Of a stretch of DNA of 64,000 nt, positions 41,601 to 49,714 are shown piece after piece. Position numbers and translations under genes: made by a program. The stretch is from an uncultured Maribacter sp. (GTDB taxonomy: Bacteria > Bacteroidota > Bacteroidia > Flavobacteriales > Flavobacteriaceae), in NCBI GenBank assembly GCA_947504045.1, contig CANNFY010000001.1:992001-1056000 (forward strand), in the 5' to 3' direction. The notes beneath the pieces are model-generated. The model did no database searches, was not told where the DNA came from, and saw only the letters and a program-made list of their open reading frames with translations. The first letter of the stretch is position 1. Each line of letters starts with the position of its first letter.

Positions 41601-44129
41601 TTCCCATCTTCAGAGGGCGGTAGAGCATTGGTTACCGTTGAAAATGGCAGTGAAGTATTAGAATCTCTTTGGGTAAATACAGAAAAAGGAGAAACAAAGT
41701 TTAGTTTGCCAATAACAGAATTATATACACCAAATGTATTTATTCATATTACGCTATTACAACCACATGCTAATAGTTTAAACGATAACCCTATTCGTTT
41801 ATATGGTTTGGTACCAATTGCAGTAGAAAATCCAGAAACAAAGTTAAAGCCTATAATTACTATGCCAGATATTCTTAGGCCAGAAGAAGAAATAAACCTA
41901 ACAATAAAAGAAAATAAAGGAAAAGCTATGACCTATAGTATAGCTATTGTTGATGAAGGTTTGTTAGACTTAACACGATTTAAAACTCCAAACCCATGGA
42001 ATACATTTTATGCAAAAGAAGCACTAGGTGTAAAAACATGGGATGTTTATGATGATGTTATTGGGGCTTTTGGAGGTAAAGTAAACCAAGTATTTGCAAT
42101 TGGTGGAGATGATGAATTAGCTGGAGCAAAAAATAAGAAAGCTAATAGGTTTAAACCTATGGTAACTCATTTAGGTCCTTTTTATTTAAAGCAAGGAAAA
42201 TCTAAAACACATAAAATTAAAATTCCAAAATATGTAGGTTCTGTGCGTACTATGGTTATTGCCGGCGATGTTGAAAAAGAAGCATATGGTAAAGCAGAAA
42301 AAACAACCCCTGTTCGTAAACCATTAATGATATTAGCCTCTCTACCAAGAAAAATTACGCCAGGCGAAAAGGTAACACTGCCAGTTACCGTATTTGCCAT
42401 GGAAAAGAAAATTAAGAATGTTACTTTAAAAATAAAGCAAAACAAAGCATTTACAATAGAGGGTGATGCTGTACAAACCTTAAGATTTTCAGAACCTGAA
42501 GAGAAAATGGCATATTTTACATTAAATATATCCGATTTTAAAGGTATAGGAAAAGTTATGGTAGAAGCATCTGGTAATGGAGAAAAAGCCTTTTTTGAAA
42601 TTCCTATAGATGTAGTAAACCCTAACCCTATTACCTCTAAAACAGAGCAAATTCTTTTAGATGCAAATGGGGAACAAACAATTTCTTTAGAATCTTTCGG
42701 AATTAAAGAAAGTAATACAGTAGATATTGAGCTTTCTACCTTACCAGCAATGAATTTTAATGGGCGTATGCAACAGCTTATTCGCTATCCGCATGGTTGT
42801 GTAGAACAAACAACCTCTGGAGCGTTTCCGCAGTTATTTTTAACTTCTATTTTTGATGTTACTTCGGATAAAAAAAATCAAATTCAGAAGAATGTAGAAA
42901 GTGCAATTAAAAGATTAGGAAATTTTCAGCTAGCAAATGGAGGTTTAGGCTACTGGCCAGGACAAAGCAATGCTAACGATTGGGGTACAACCTATGCAGG
43001 ACACTTTTTATTAGAAGCAGAAAAAAGAGGATATGTACTTCCAATAGGATTTAAATCTAGTTGGATAAATTACCAACAAAATAAAGCAAAAAATTGGCGT
43101 TTTAGTTCTTCAAGTTCTTCTCTAGCACAAGCTTATCGTTTATATACCTTAGCTATTGCAGGAAATGCAGATATAGCTTCTATGAATAGGTTAAGAGAAA
43201 CAAAAGAACTGTCTAATGATACGTATTTTAAATTAGCAGCAGCTTACGCTCAAATTGGGCAAAATAAAGTTGCTCAAGACTTATTATTAAAAGTAAAATG
43301 GGAGTTTTTAAAAGAAAAGAACTCGTATTATACCTACAGTTCTGTATTACGAAATAAAGCAATGGCTCTAGAAACTTTAGTGTTAGTAAAAGATAAAATA
43401 AAAGCACAAAAACTAGCAAAAGAAATTGCAGCTACATTGGCAGAAAAAAGATGGTTAAGTACTCAAGAAACATCTTATAGTTTGTTAAGTATGGCAAAAT
43501 TTGCCAAGATGGTAGGTGGTAAGGGAATTAATGCCAATATTTTTGTAAACGGTAAATCAGATAAAATAAGTACTGTAAACACCTTGGTAAACAGAAATTT
43601 TAAAATAAACCAAGGCACAAATACTATAACCATTAAAAACAAAGAAGCTAATGCTGTTTACGTTAGTATTGTTACTAACGGAATTTTACCGGTTGGCGAA
43701 GAAAAAATAATAGAACAAAATCTGCGCGCTAATGTGGAATATAAGAATAGAAATGGTTCTAAATTAGATATATCAGAAATACAACAAGGAACAGATTTTG
43801 TTGCTGAGGTAACTATTACAAATTCTTCTAATTCTAAACTAAAAGACATGGCTATGTCTCAAATATTTCCGAGCGGATGGGAGATTATAAATACAAGATT
43901 TACAGATTTTGGAAGCTTTGTAGAAAATAAAGTTACCCATACAGATATTAGAGATGATAGAGTAATTTTTTATTTTGATATAAAACCTAAAGAGAGCAAA
44001 ACTTTTAGACTAGTACTTAATGCTTCTTATTTAGGAACCTATTATCTACCAGGTGTACAAGCTGAAGCAATGTATAATAATGATTATATGGTGCGTACTA
44101 AAGGAGAATGGGTAAAGGTTGTGCAGTAA
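38613..44129 (+). CDS. Alpha-2-macroglobulin family lipoprotein with thioester
   Basis: A very large (1838-residue) periplasmic lipoprotein related to alpha-2-macroglobulin, which traps proteases. The lipobox ILIGC puts the lipid on Cys19. The middle holds the macroglobulin-type MG domains (for example RGVWRPGDNIFLSF), and the C-terminal part holds the thioester signature GCVEQ (Cys about 1396, counted from this start) and a helical toroid. The frame is open from a TTG at 38544, but the ATG at 38613 is the one with the proper signal peptide. pbpC follows after three small genes, the classical pairing. A repeat element lies upstream. Confidence 0.92.
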   Translation: MYIKSFFSCFFLLAILIGCNSNSKVDSFNFDDLNKYQNYISEVSHGIISTKSDIRVVFKTSVQGWENGVELDKNLIKVSPKIAGKVFAIDHKTISFLPEKPFKQDTEYVFTLDIEKILPEVSEELQKMTFGVKTLKQQFNLYTNPVQSYSKEYQYINAQLRSSDVLSLENAKSLVSITYEGKKITPKFQEGVKEGTQFSFTIDSIQRLENDSELMVSWSGKDLDIESSGENTITIAGKSNFTILDVSLDISEKQTIILNFSDPIKKDQNFKGLVTLQGDTKTKYAVDGNVLKVYPSKEIRGTKQLEVFEGIESKDGYKLKYKFVERIAFEEIKPQIRLLSNGTILPSSNNLKINFEAVNLKAVDVTVLKIYENNILQFLQYNSLNGQGNLRSVARPIITKKINLENKLSNTNGKWKAHALDLKSIISPEVGAIYRVEFNFKGAYSLYTCGATNFDSEENGSDNFDEEQENSFWDGVENNPYYYSGYNWSERENPCNTSYYYDKKVGINILASDIGVTVKKGVNKSYFVAVNNIVTTNPIPGAEVTFYNFQQQEIGKTITNQEGISIFDSEKLAFFAVVESKGQKSYIKLKDGNALSVSKFNVSGTQLQKGIKGFVFAERGVWRPGDNIFLSFMLNDNANKLPQNHPIKLELIDPYNNVVHREVKTDGVQNFYHFTIKTNENAVTGNWLAKVTVGGATFTKTIKVETIKPNRLKIKTAFKKEMLSTTSPINGELEVKWLHGAIAKNLKADITGKFSSKKTTFKTFPAYIFDDPSRIFSSEEQVIFNGNINTEGKANFNVNPQVTSKAPGMLNAAFVTKVYENGGDFSTDVFTKPYSPYSTYIGLNVPKGDTKRGMLLTDVKHNFEVVSVDENGNPKATKNLKVTIHKVKWRWWWDTSEDNLSSYSSSLYREEVFSKTISTNATGKANFEFELKYPNWGRYLVRVEDTQGGHATGKAIYIDWPGWAGKSKKNDPSAATMLAFSADKEKYNIGENAIINFPSSEGGRALVTVENGSEVLESLWVNTEKGETKFSLPITELYTPNVFIHITLLQPHANSLNDNPIRLYGLVPIAVENPETKLKPIITMPDILRPEEEINLTIKENKGKAMTYSIAIVDEGLLDLTRFKTPNPWNTFYAKEALGVKTWDVYDDVIGAFGGKVNQVFAIGGDDELAGAKNKKANRFKPMVTHLGPFYLKQGKSKTHKIKIPKYVGSVRTMVIAGDVEKEAYGKAEKTTPVRKPLMILASLPRKITPGEKVTLPVTVFAMEKKIKNVTLKIKQNKAFTIEGDAVQTLRFSEPEEKMAYFTLNISDFKGIGKVMVEASGNGEKAFFEIPIDVVNPNPITSKTEQILLDANGEQTISLESFGIKESNTVDIELSTLPAMNFNGRMQQLIRYPHGCVEQTTSGAFPQLFLTSIFDVTSDKKNQIQKNVESAIKRLGNFQLANGGLGYWPGQSNANDWGTTYAGHFLLEAEKRGYVLPIGFKSSWINYQQNKAKNWRFSSSSSSLAQAYRLYTLAIAGNADIASMNRLRETKELSNDTYFKLAAAYAQIGQNKVAQDLLLKVKWEFLKEKNSYYTYSSVLRNKAMALETLVLVKDKIKAQKLAKEIAATLAEKRWLSTQETSYSLLSMAKFAKMVGGKGINANIFVNGKSDKISTVNTLVNRNFKINQGTNTITIKNKEANAVYVSIVTNGILPVGEEKIIEQNLRANVEYKNRNGSKLDISEIQQGTDFVAEVTITNSSNSKLKDMAMSQIFPSGWEIINTRFTDFGSFVENKVTHTDIRDDRVIFYFDIKPKESKTFRLVLNASYLGTYYLPGVQAEAMYNNDYMVRTKGEWVKVVQ

Positions 44130-44147
44130 TAGTAAAGTTTTATATAC

Positions 44148-44588
44148 TTACGGTAAATAAAAAGAAGTGTCTACAGTAACTTTGCCGTAAGTATTAACCC
44201 AAACTAAAGCTTCTTTTAAAGAAGTAAAACTTTGAAGCTTAGGCATAAAAACTTTTTCTAGCATACCATTAAAAAGAGCTCTTTTGCTATAGCTAACTAT
44301 GGCGTATCCTTTAAATTTTACATTGTAATTTTTAAACTTTAGCCAATCGGAAGGTATTACAGAATAATTATTTATTCGGTGACTAATATAAATTAGCTCT
44401 TCGGCTTTATCTTCATATATACTAAGAAACTCGTCAACTAAAAATTTCCCTTGTTCTTCCCAAGAAAAAACAAGGTCTTCTTTTATCTCGCCAACAATAA
44501 ATTTATCATATAAATAAAAGTCTCCAAACTCATAGCTTAAAATATGTAGAGGCTTTTTATAAAAATGATATTCCTTTATTCTTTTCAA
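44148..44588 (-). CDS. Conserved hypothetical protein
   Basis: A 146-residue soluble protein with no signal peptide or membrane segment, rich in aromatic residues (YHFYKKPLHILSYEFGDFYLYDKF). It has a STAS/SpoIIAA-like look (alternating strands, then a helix near SFTSLKEALVWVN), but no family is certain. The only in-frame start is TTG at 44588; no ATG precedes it. It converges on the alpha-2-macroglobulin gene. The 148 bp to cvpA (44589-44736) hold nothing recognisable. Confidence 0.65.
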   Translation of the reverse strand: MKRIKEYHFYKKPLHILSYEFGDFYLYDKFIVGEIKEDLVFSWEEQGKFLVDEFLSIYEDKAEELIYISHRINNYSVIPSDWLKFKNYNVKFKGYAIVSYSKRALFNGMLEKVFMPKLQSFTSLKEALVWVNTYGKVTVDTSFYLP

Positions 44589-44736
44589 TATATAGTGTAC
44601 TTCTGTTCTAGTAGCAAAAGAAATAAATTTATGTTTGTGTAGTATATTTAATCGGCTAGTAACATAAAAAATCTACCTAATGTAAATTTTAAAAAAAAAG
44701 ATATTGAGATATAAAAAAAGTAAGATAAATCGCTTT

Positions 44737-45255
44737 TTAATTTGTAGCTTTTTCTTCTTGTTTTTCTTTTAATACAGTATCAAAAACAAAAGCTCCAATT
44801 TCTTTTATAGGTTCAAAAAGGATAGATTCTTTTTTAGCATCATCACTAATAAAAGATAGTGTATTATTCATGCGGTCAAGAAACACTAATAAAGCACCAG
44901 TAATAACGGCAACTTTTAAAGCGCCAAATAAAGCACCGGCTAATTTGTTTAAAAAACCAATCATTGCAAAATCTGCAAATTTAGTTAATAGTTTTCCGGC
45001 AATGTGTACTAAAATAACTATAGCAATAAAAGTTATTATAAAAGAAGCAATATTCATATATTGTTCATTCCATTGCATATGTTCTTCTAAATAATCACCA
45101 GCAATATAAGAGAAATGAATTGCACCATATATACCTGCAATAAGTGCAATTATAGAAGCAATTTCTACAAAAAGACCATTTTTAAGACCTTTATAAAGCC
45201 CCCAAATAAGTAATATTCCTAAAACAATATCTAATATAGCCATACTTGGTTTCAT
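44737..45255 (-). CDS. CvpA family membrane protein
   Basis: An inner-membrane protein of the CvpA (colicin V production) family, 172 aa. Four hydrophobic segments (about 5-20, 28-46, 65-90 and 105-125), with the characteristic LVHIAGKLLTKFADFAMIGFLNKLAGALFGALK region. In other bacteria it contributes to envelope stress tolerance; the biochemical role is unknown. Divergent from the 118-residue gene. Confidence 0.9.
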   Translation of the reverse strand: MKPSMAILDIVLGILLIWGLYKGLKNGLFVEIASIIALIAGIYGAIHFSYIAGDYLEEHMQWNEQYMNIASFIITFIAIVILVHIAGKLLTKFADFAMIGFLNKLAGALFGALKVAVITGALLVFLDRMNNTLSFISDDAKKESILFEPIKEIGAFVFDTVLKEKQEEKATN

Positions 45256-45327
45256 TTAAGCAAATATAAAACTTTGATTTGTACCTTTGATTTTTTTAAA
45301 AAAGCAAATTAACTACAACAAAAAAGA

Positions 45328-45684
45328 ATGTCTAGAGATATAGAGCTAAAAGAGCGTTGGAAACACTTAGTAGAAAAACTTTCTACGCAGTTTGCAGATG
45401 GAGACATGTTAGATTTAGATGCTATTATATATTTAGTTGGAATACAAGAATTAGGACAATACGATAAAGTATATAAGAAAGACGAAAAATTGAATTTAAT
45501 GCATATAGCTATTTGTAGGTTATTAGAACCTTATGGCTATTATAAGTTCGATTTTTTTGATGAAGATGGTTGGCCACACTATTCTGTAGTTGAAAAATTA
45601 CCAACATTAAAAGCAGGCGAACAATCTGTTTTAATGAAAGAGGCAATTGTAGGCTACTTTTTAGAAAAAGAATATATAGTTTAA
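45328..45684 (+). CDS. Conserved hypothetical protein upstream of pbpC
   Basis: A 118-residue acidic soluble protein without a signal peptide. It contains a conserved-looking stretch VGIQELGQYDKVYKKDEK and aromatic DEDGWPHYSVVEKLP. No family recognised. It is 28 bp before the pbpC ATG on the same strand, so the two are likely co-transcribed. Confidence 0.75.
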   Translation: MSRDIELKERWKHLVEKLSTQFADGDMLDLDAIIYLVGIQELGQYDKVYKKDEKLNLMHIAICRLLEPYGYYKFDFFDEDGWPHYSVVEKLPTLKAGEQSVLMKEAIVGYFLEKEYIV

Positions 45685-45712
45685 AATAAGTATCTTGGAT
45701 GTATTCTTATTT

Positions 45713-48061
45713 ATGCAAACAAAAATTATAAATTTTATAAGAAAGCACCCCAAAAAACTATTTGTTTTATGCCTATTAAGTATTGCCTATTATTTTTGTT
45801 TACCAAAAACTTTATTTAATAAACCAACTGCAACAGTTGTAGAGAGTACTAATAATAGTTTGTTAGGCGCTACTATAGCAGAAGACGGGCAATGGCGTTT
45901 TCCAAAAGTAGATAGTGTTCCATTTAAATTTAAAACCTGTATTCTTAAGTTTGAGGATGCTTATTTTTATAAACATCCGGGGTTTAATCCGGTTTCAATA
46001 GTCAAGGCTGTTAAAACCAATTTTTCTGCAGGTAAAACTCTCCGTGGCGGTAGTACTATTACCCAACAAGTTATTCGTTTAGCAAGAGAAAATAAAAGAA
46101 GATCTTATTTAGAAAAAATAATAGAGTTAGTTTGGGCTACAAGGTTAGAGTTAAGGCACTCTAAAGAAGACATTTTAAAATTATATGCAAGTAACGCCCC
46201 TTTTGGTGGTAACGTAATTGGTTTAGAAGTGGCTTCTTGGCGTTACTATGGCTTACAAGCGCATCAATTATCATGGGCACAGTCTGCTACTTTAGCTGTA
46301 CTGCCTAATGCTCCAAGTTTAATTTACCCAGGAAAAAACCAAGAAAAGCTATTAATTAAAAGAAATAATCTTTTAAAAAAATTATTTAGTACTGGTAGTA
46401 TTGATAAAACAACTTACGAGTTAGCACTTTTAGAAAAATTGCCACAAAAACCATATCCATTGCCAAAAATTGCACCGCATTTGGTACAAGAAATTTCCAA
46501 AACTCAAAAAGGAGAAAGGGTAATTACCACTATAGATAAGACACTACAAGAAAATACAAATAGTATTGTAGAAAAGCATTATCAAAAATTAAAACAAAAC
46601 TTAGTGTTTAATGCAGCTGTTTTAGTATTAGATGTAAAAACTAGAAATGTTTTGGCTTATGTAGGAAACACACCAACCACTAAACAACATCAAAAAGATG
46701 TTAATATAATTAAAGCAAATAGAAGCACAGGTAGTATAATAAAGCCTCTATTATATGCAGCAATGTTGGATGCAGGAGAGTTAGTGCCAAATATGATAGT
46801 ACCAGATGTTCCTACACAAATTGCAGGATATACACCAGAAAACTTTAACGAAGATTATAGTGGTGCAGTAACAGCTAAAAAAGCATTGGCACGATCTTTA
46901 AACATACCTGCTGTACGTTTATTACAATCGTATGGTTTAAAAAAATTTAGAGACCAGCTTAACTATTTTAATTTAAGAGGAGTTACAAAATCTGCTGATC
47001 ATTATGGTTTAACTTTAATTTTAGGTGGAGCAGAAAGTAATCTGTGGGATTTATGTAAAACCTATGCCAATTTAGCTTCTACAGTAAATAATTATAATAA
47101 TACCTCAAGTGAATATTACAAGAATGAATTTGTAGAGCCTATTTTACAAAAAGAAACAAGTATAGACTTTGGCACACTTTCCAAAGAAAAAAATTGTTTT
47201 GATGCTGCTAGTATATACCTCACTTTTGAGGCTATGAAAGAAGTAAATAGACCAGAAGGAAGTGCTTCTTGGGAGTTTTATGATAGTAGTAAAGAAATTG
47301 CTTGGAAAACAGGAACCAGTTTTGGTAATAAAGATGCTTGGGCAATTGGGGTTACTAAAGATTATGTGGTAGGTGTTTGGACAGGTAATGCAGATGGAGA
47401 AGGAAGACCAGAACATATAGGTGTTAGTAGTGCTGCTCCTATTTTGTTTGATGTTTTTGATGTGCTCCCAAAATCAGATTGGTTTTTAAAACCATTAGAT
47501 GAATTTATAGAAACCAAGATATGTACTAATAGTGGTTATTTAGCAACCCCTATTTGTCCGGTATCTTTACTAGATATTCCAAATAAAGAGAATAAAATTA
47601 AAGCGTGTTCTTATCATAAACAAATTCAACTAGACCAAAGCAAACAGTTTAGAGTAAATTCTTCTTGCGCAGATTTATCTAAAACGGTGACTAAATCTTG
47701 GTTTGTTTTACCACCATTAATGGAGTTTTATTATAAAAAAACACATTTAGATTATAAGGTGCTTCCTAATTTTAAAAAAGAATGCGAGCCTACAAATGTT
47801 TCTCCAATGCAATTTATTTATCCAATAAACGGAAGTAGAATTTCGTTAACTAAAGGTTTTAATGGGGCAATGGGAGAATTAGTTTTAAAGTTGGCACACT
47901 CTAAGCAAGAAACTCCGGTGTACTGGTATGTAGATAATAAGTTTATTAAACAAACCACTAATTTTCATGAAATAGGAATAACTCCTGAAAAAGGAACACA
48001 TAAAATAACAGCTTTAGATGCACTAGGAAATGAAGCTGCAGTAGATATTACGGTAGAATAG
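45713..48061 (+). CDS. pbpC: Penicillin-binding protein 1C
   Basis: A class A penicillin-binding protein with glycosyltransferase and transpeptidase domains (782 aa). A single N-terminal membrane anchor (about 13-31), the glycosyltransferase GGSTITQQVIRLA and KEDILKLYASNAPFG motifs, transpeptidase SxxK (GSIIKP), SxN and KTG (AWKTGTSFG) motifs, and the C-terminal BiPBP_C domain that marks PBP1C. The frame opens with a TTG at 45695, but the ATG at 45713 is preferred. It is the partner of the alpha-2-macroglobulin. It ends one base before gpsA on the opposite strand. Confidence 0.95.
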   Translation: MQTKIINFIRKHPKKLFVLCLLSIAYYFCLPKTLFNKPTATVVESTNNSLLGATIAEDGQWRFPKVDSVPFKFKTCILKFEDAYFYKHPGFNPVSIVKAVKTNFSAGKTLRGGSTITQQVIRLARENKRRSYLEKIIELVWATRLELRHSKEDILKLYASNAPFGGNVIGLEVASWRYYGLQAHQLSWAQSATLAVLPNAPSLIYPGKNQEKLLIKRNNLLKKLFSTGSIDKTTYELALLEKLPQKPYPLPKIAPHLVQEISKTQKGERVITTIDKTLQENTNSIVEKHYQKLKQNLVFNAAVLVLDVKTRNVLAYVGNTPTTKQHQKDVNIIKANRSTGSIIKPLLYAAMLDAGELVPNMIVPDVPTQIAGYTPENFNEDYSGAVTAKKALARSLNIPAVRLLQSYGLKKFRDQLNYFNLRGVTKSADHYGLTLILGGAESNLWDLCKTYANLASTVNNYNNTSSEYYKNEFVEPILQKETSIDFGTLSKEKNCFDAASIYLTFEAMKEVNRPEGSASWEFYDSSKEIAWKTGTSFGNKDAWAIGVTKDYVVGVWTGNADGEGRPEHIGVSSAAPILFDVFDVLPKSDWFLKPLDEFIETKICTNSGYLATPICPVSLLDIPNKENKIKACSYHKQIQLDQSKQFRVNSSCADLSKTVTKSWFVLPPLMEFYYKKTHLDYKVLPNFKKECEPTNVSPMQFIYPINGSRISLTKGFNGAMGELVLKLAHSKQETPVYWYVDNKFIKQTTNFHEIGITPEKGTHKITALDALGNEAAVDITVE

Positions 48062-49051
48062 TTAATCTAATTTATTTGTAAGGTCCGTAAATATTTTTTT
48101 AGGATTTTTACCTTTATATAACACCTCATAAACCGCATCAATAATAGGTGTTCCAGATTCTTTATTAATTTTTTGCATTAACAAATGGGCGCTTTTGGTT
48201 GCGTAATAACCTTCTGCAACCATACTCATTTCCATCATAGCACTTTTTACAGTATAGCCTTTACCAATCATATTACCAAACATACGATTACGACTAAAAG
48301 TAGAATATCCTGTTACTAACAAATCACCTAAATAAGCAGAGTTATTAATGTTTCTTTTCATTTTATGTACACGTTTTATAAAACGTTTCATTTCACGAAT
48401 AGAGTTACTCATAAGAACACTTTGGAAATTATCTCCGTAACCTAAACCATGAGAAATTCCGGCAGCAATAGCATAAATATTTTTAAGCATAGCGGCATAT
48501 TCAGTTCCAATAATATCGTCAGATATTTTTGTTTTTATGTAATGACTTTTTAGGTTATCAGCAACTATAGCTGCTTTTTCTTGATCTGCACAAGCAATAG
48601 TTAAATACGATAGGCGCTCTAATGCAACTTCTTCTGCATGGCAAGGGCCAGTTATAACACCAATATTTTCATAAGGAATTGTATATTTTTCATGAAAATG
48701 CTCTCCAACAATTAAACCTGTTTCTGGTACAATACCTTTAATTGCAGAAAAGATAGTTTTGTCTTGTATGGGTACAGTAAGTTTTTGTAATTCATTTTCT
48801 AAAAAGGCAGAAGGAATAGCAAAAATTAATAAATCGGCATTAGATATGGCATCGTTTATATTTGCTGTTAAATATAATTGCTCTAAATGAAACTCTACAG
48901 AACTTAAATAGTTAGGGTTATGCTTTTCGGTTTTAATATGTGTAATAGCATCTTCATTACGCATATACCAAATAACCTGTTCTTGGTTTTCGGTTAGCAT
49001 CTTAACAATAGCTGTAGCCCAACTTCCCCCTCCTAAAACTGCAAATTTCAT
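48062..49051 (-). CDS. gpsA: NAD(P)H-dependent glycerol-3-phosphate dehydrogenase
   Basis: Makes sn-glycerol 3-phosphate from dihydroxyacetone phosphate, feeding membrane lipid synthesis. The 329-residue cytoplasmic protein has the nucleotide-binding start FAVLGGGSWATAI, the FAIPSAFLE stretch, the KGI motif (SAIKGIVPE), the catalytic Lys segment AAMLKNIYAIAAGI, and the C-terminal GRVH-like loops. Full length. Confidence 0.95.
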   Translation of the reverse strand: MKFAVLGGGSWATAIVKMLTENQEQVIWYMRNEDAITHIKTEKHNPNYLSSVEFHLEQLYLTANINDAISNADLLIFAIPSAFLENELQKLTVPIQDKTIFSAIKGIVPETGLIVGEHFHEKYTIPYENIGVITGPCHAEEVALERLSYLTIACADQEKAAIVADNLKSHYIKTKISDDIIGTEYAAMLKNIYAIAAGISHGLGYGDNFQSVLMSNSIREMKRFIKRVHKMKRNINNSAYLGDLLVTGYSTFSRNRMFGNMIGKGYTVKSAMMEMSMVAEGYYATKSAHLLMQKINKESGTPIIDAVYEVLYKGKNPKKIFTDLTNKLD

Positions 49052-49482
49052 CTCTTTAATATGTTATAGAAATTAATATATCAAACTTACCAAAATTTAA
49101 ACAAAATATACGTTTGTAATACGTTACTCTTTTTAAAATTAACGCAACATTTTTTTAAAGCTTGGCAAGGCGTAAACTTTTATAGTAGTTTAAAATTAAT
49201 AATGGCCTATAAAGTAACAAGTTTAGATTCTGGCTGGTTTTATAAAAAACTTAAAATACAGGGATAATACTTATAGGAACTTGTATAATAGAAGCGGAAT
49301 AAAAAGGGTATTTTAAAAAAAATCAGATGAGTAACATTTTTAACGATGAAACGCTTAAAACTTTAACATATAGATAAGGTTTTAAGTACAATGATTACTT
49401 TAAACTCTACGTTAGTATTAGTGACATTAAGATACTTTTTTAAAAACGAATATTAGTTTTTAAAATTTATATATAAAATGGT

Positions 49483-49504
49483 AAGAAAGTAGTACTACTT
49501 TCTT
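49483..49504 (+). terminator. Perfect palindrome, possible terminator
   Basis: AAGAAAGTAGT followed directly by its reverse complement ACTACTTTCTT (stem with GTAC loop), then TTAAGATTTTTT. It could be a first terminator of an unseen transcript or a protein-binding palindrome. Confidence 0.5.
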
Positions 49505-49532
49505 TTAAGATTTTTTGGTTGGTTATTTAGTT

Positions 49533-49570
49533 AAAACCGTTTTTAAACATTTGTTTAGAACGGTTTTTTT
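49533..49570 (+). terminator. Strong terminator hairpin in gene-free region
   Basis: AAAACCGTT (49533-49541) and AACGGTTTT (49559-49567) form the outer stem, with an inner TAAACA/TGTTTA pairing and a T-run after. No annotated plus-strand gene precedes it: the nearest, pbpC, ended 1.5 kb earlier. Its presence implies an unrecognised plus-strand transcript. Confidence 0.7.
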
Positions 49571-49688
49571 GTTTTGTGTAATTACTAATATATTGGTAGT
49601 AAGCCCATTAAGAAGTTTATTTTTTTAATAAAAAATAGCTATATCCTTAATTATGAAACACTTTAAGGTGTTCCAAAAGAATTTATAC

Positions 49689-49696
49689 TATTTTTG
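49689..49696 (+). promoter_or_regulatory. Candidate -7 box for the third SulP gene
   Basis: TATTTTTG matches TAnnTTTG exactly, 18 bp before the GTG start at 49715, and follows the terminator at 49533-49570. No convincing -33 TTG at the usual distance. Confidence 0.5.
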
Positions 49697-49714
49697 CGCC
49701 CTTAAATTAGTGAT

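Larger units (their letters stand above)
49052..49714. other. 663-bp gene-free region with two plus-strand hairpins
   Basis: The longest stretch without a convincing gene. No six-frame ORF of useful size; two tiny frames on the plus strand (ATG at 49202, 21 codons; ATG at 49327, 16 codons) have no support. Two hairpins lie near the right end (49483-49504 and 49533-49570), each followed by T-runs, so a plus-strand transcript probably ends here. This would fit a small RNA or a leader upstream of the SulP gene; no promoter could be identified with confidence. An AACGATGAAACGC at 49342-49354 only weakly resembles the repeated element. Confidence 0.4.

Noticed and set aside
49202-49267. 21-codon ORF (MAYKVTSLDSG...)
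   Set aside because: Too short and without promoter or family support; kept only as part of the gene-free region note.
49342-49354. AACGATGAAACGC as a fourth copy of the repeated element
   Set aside because: Only about half the core matches and there is no partner at 20 bp.
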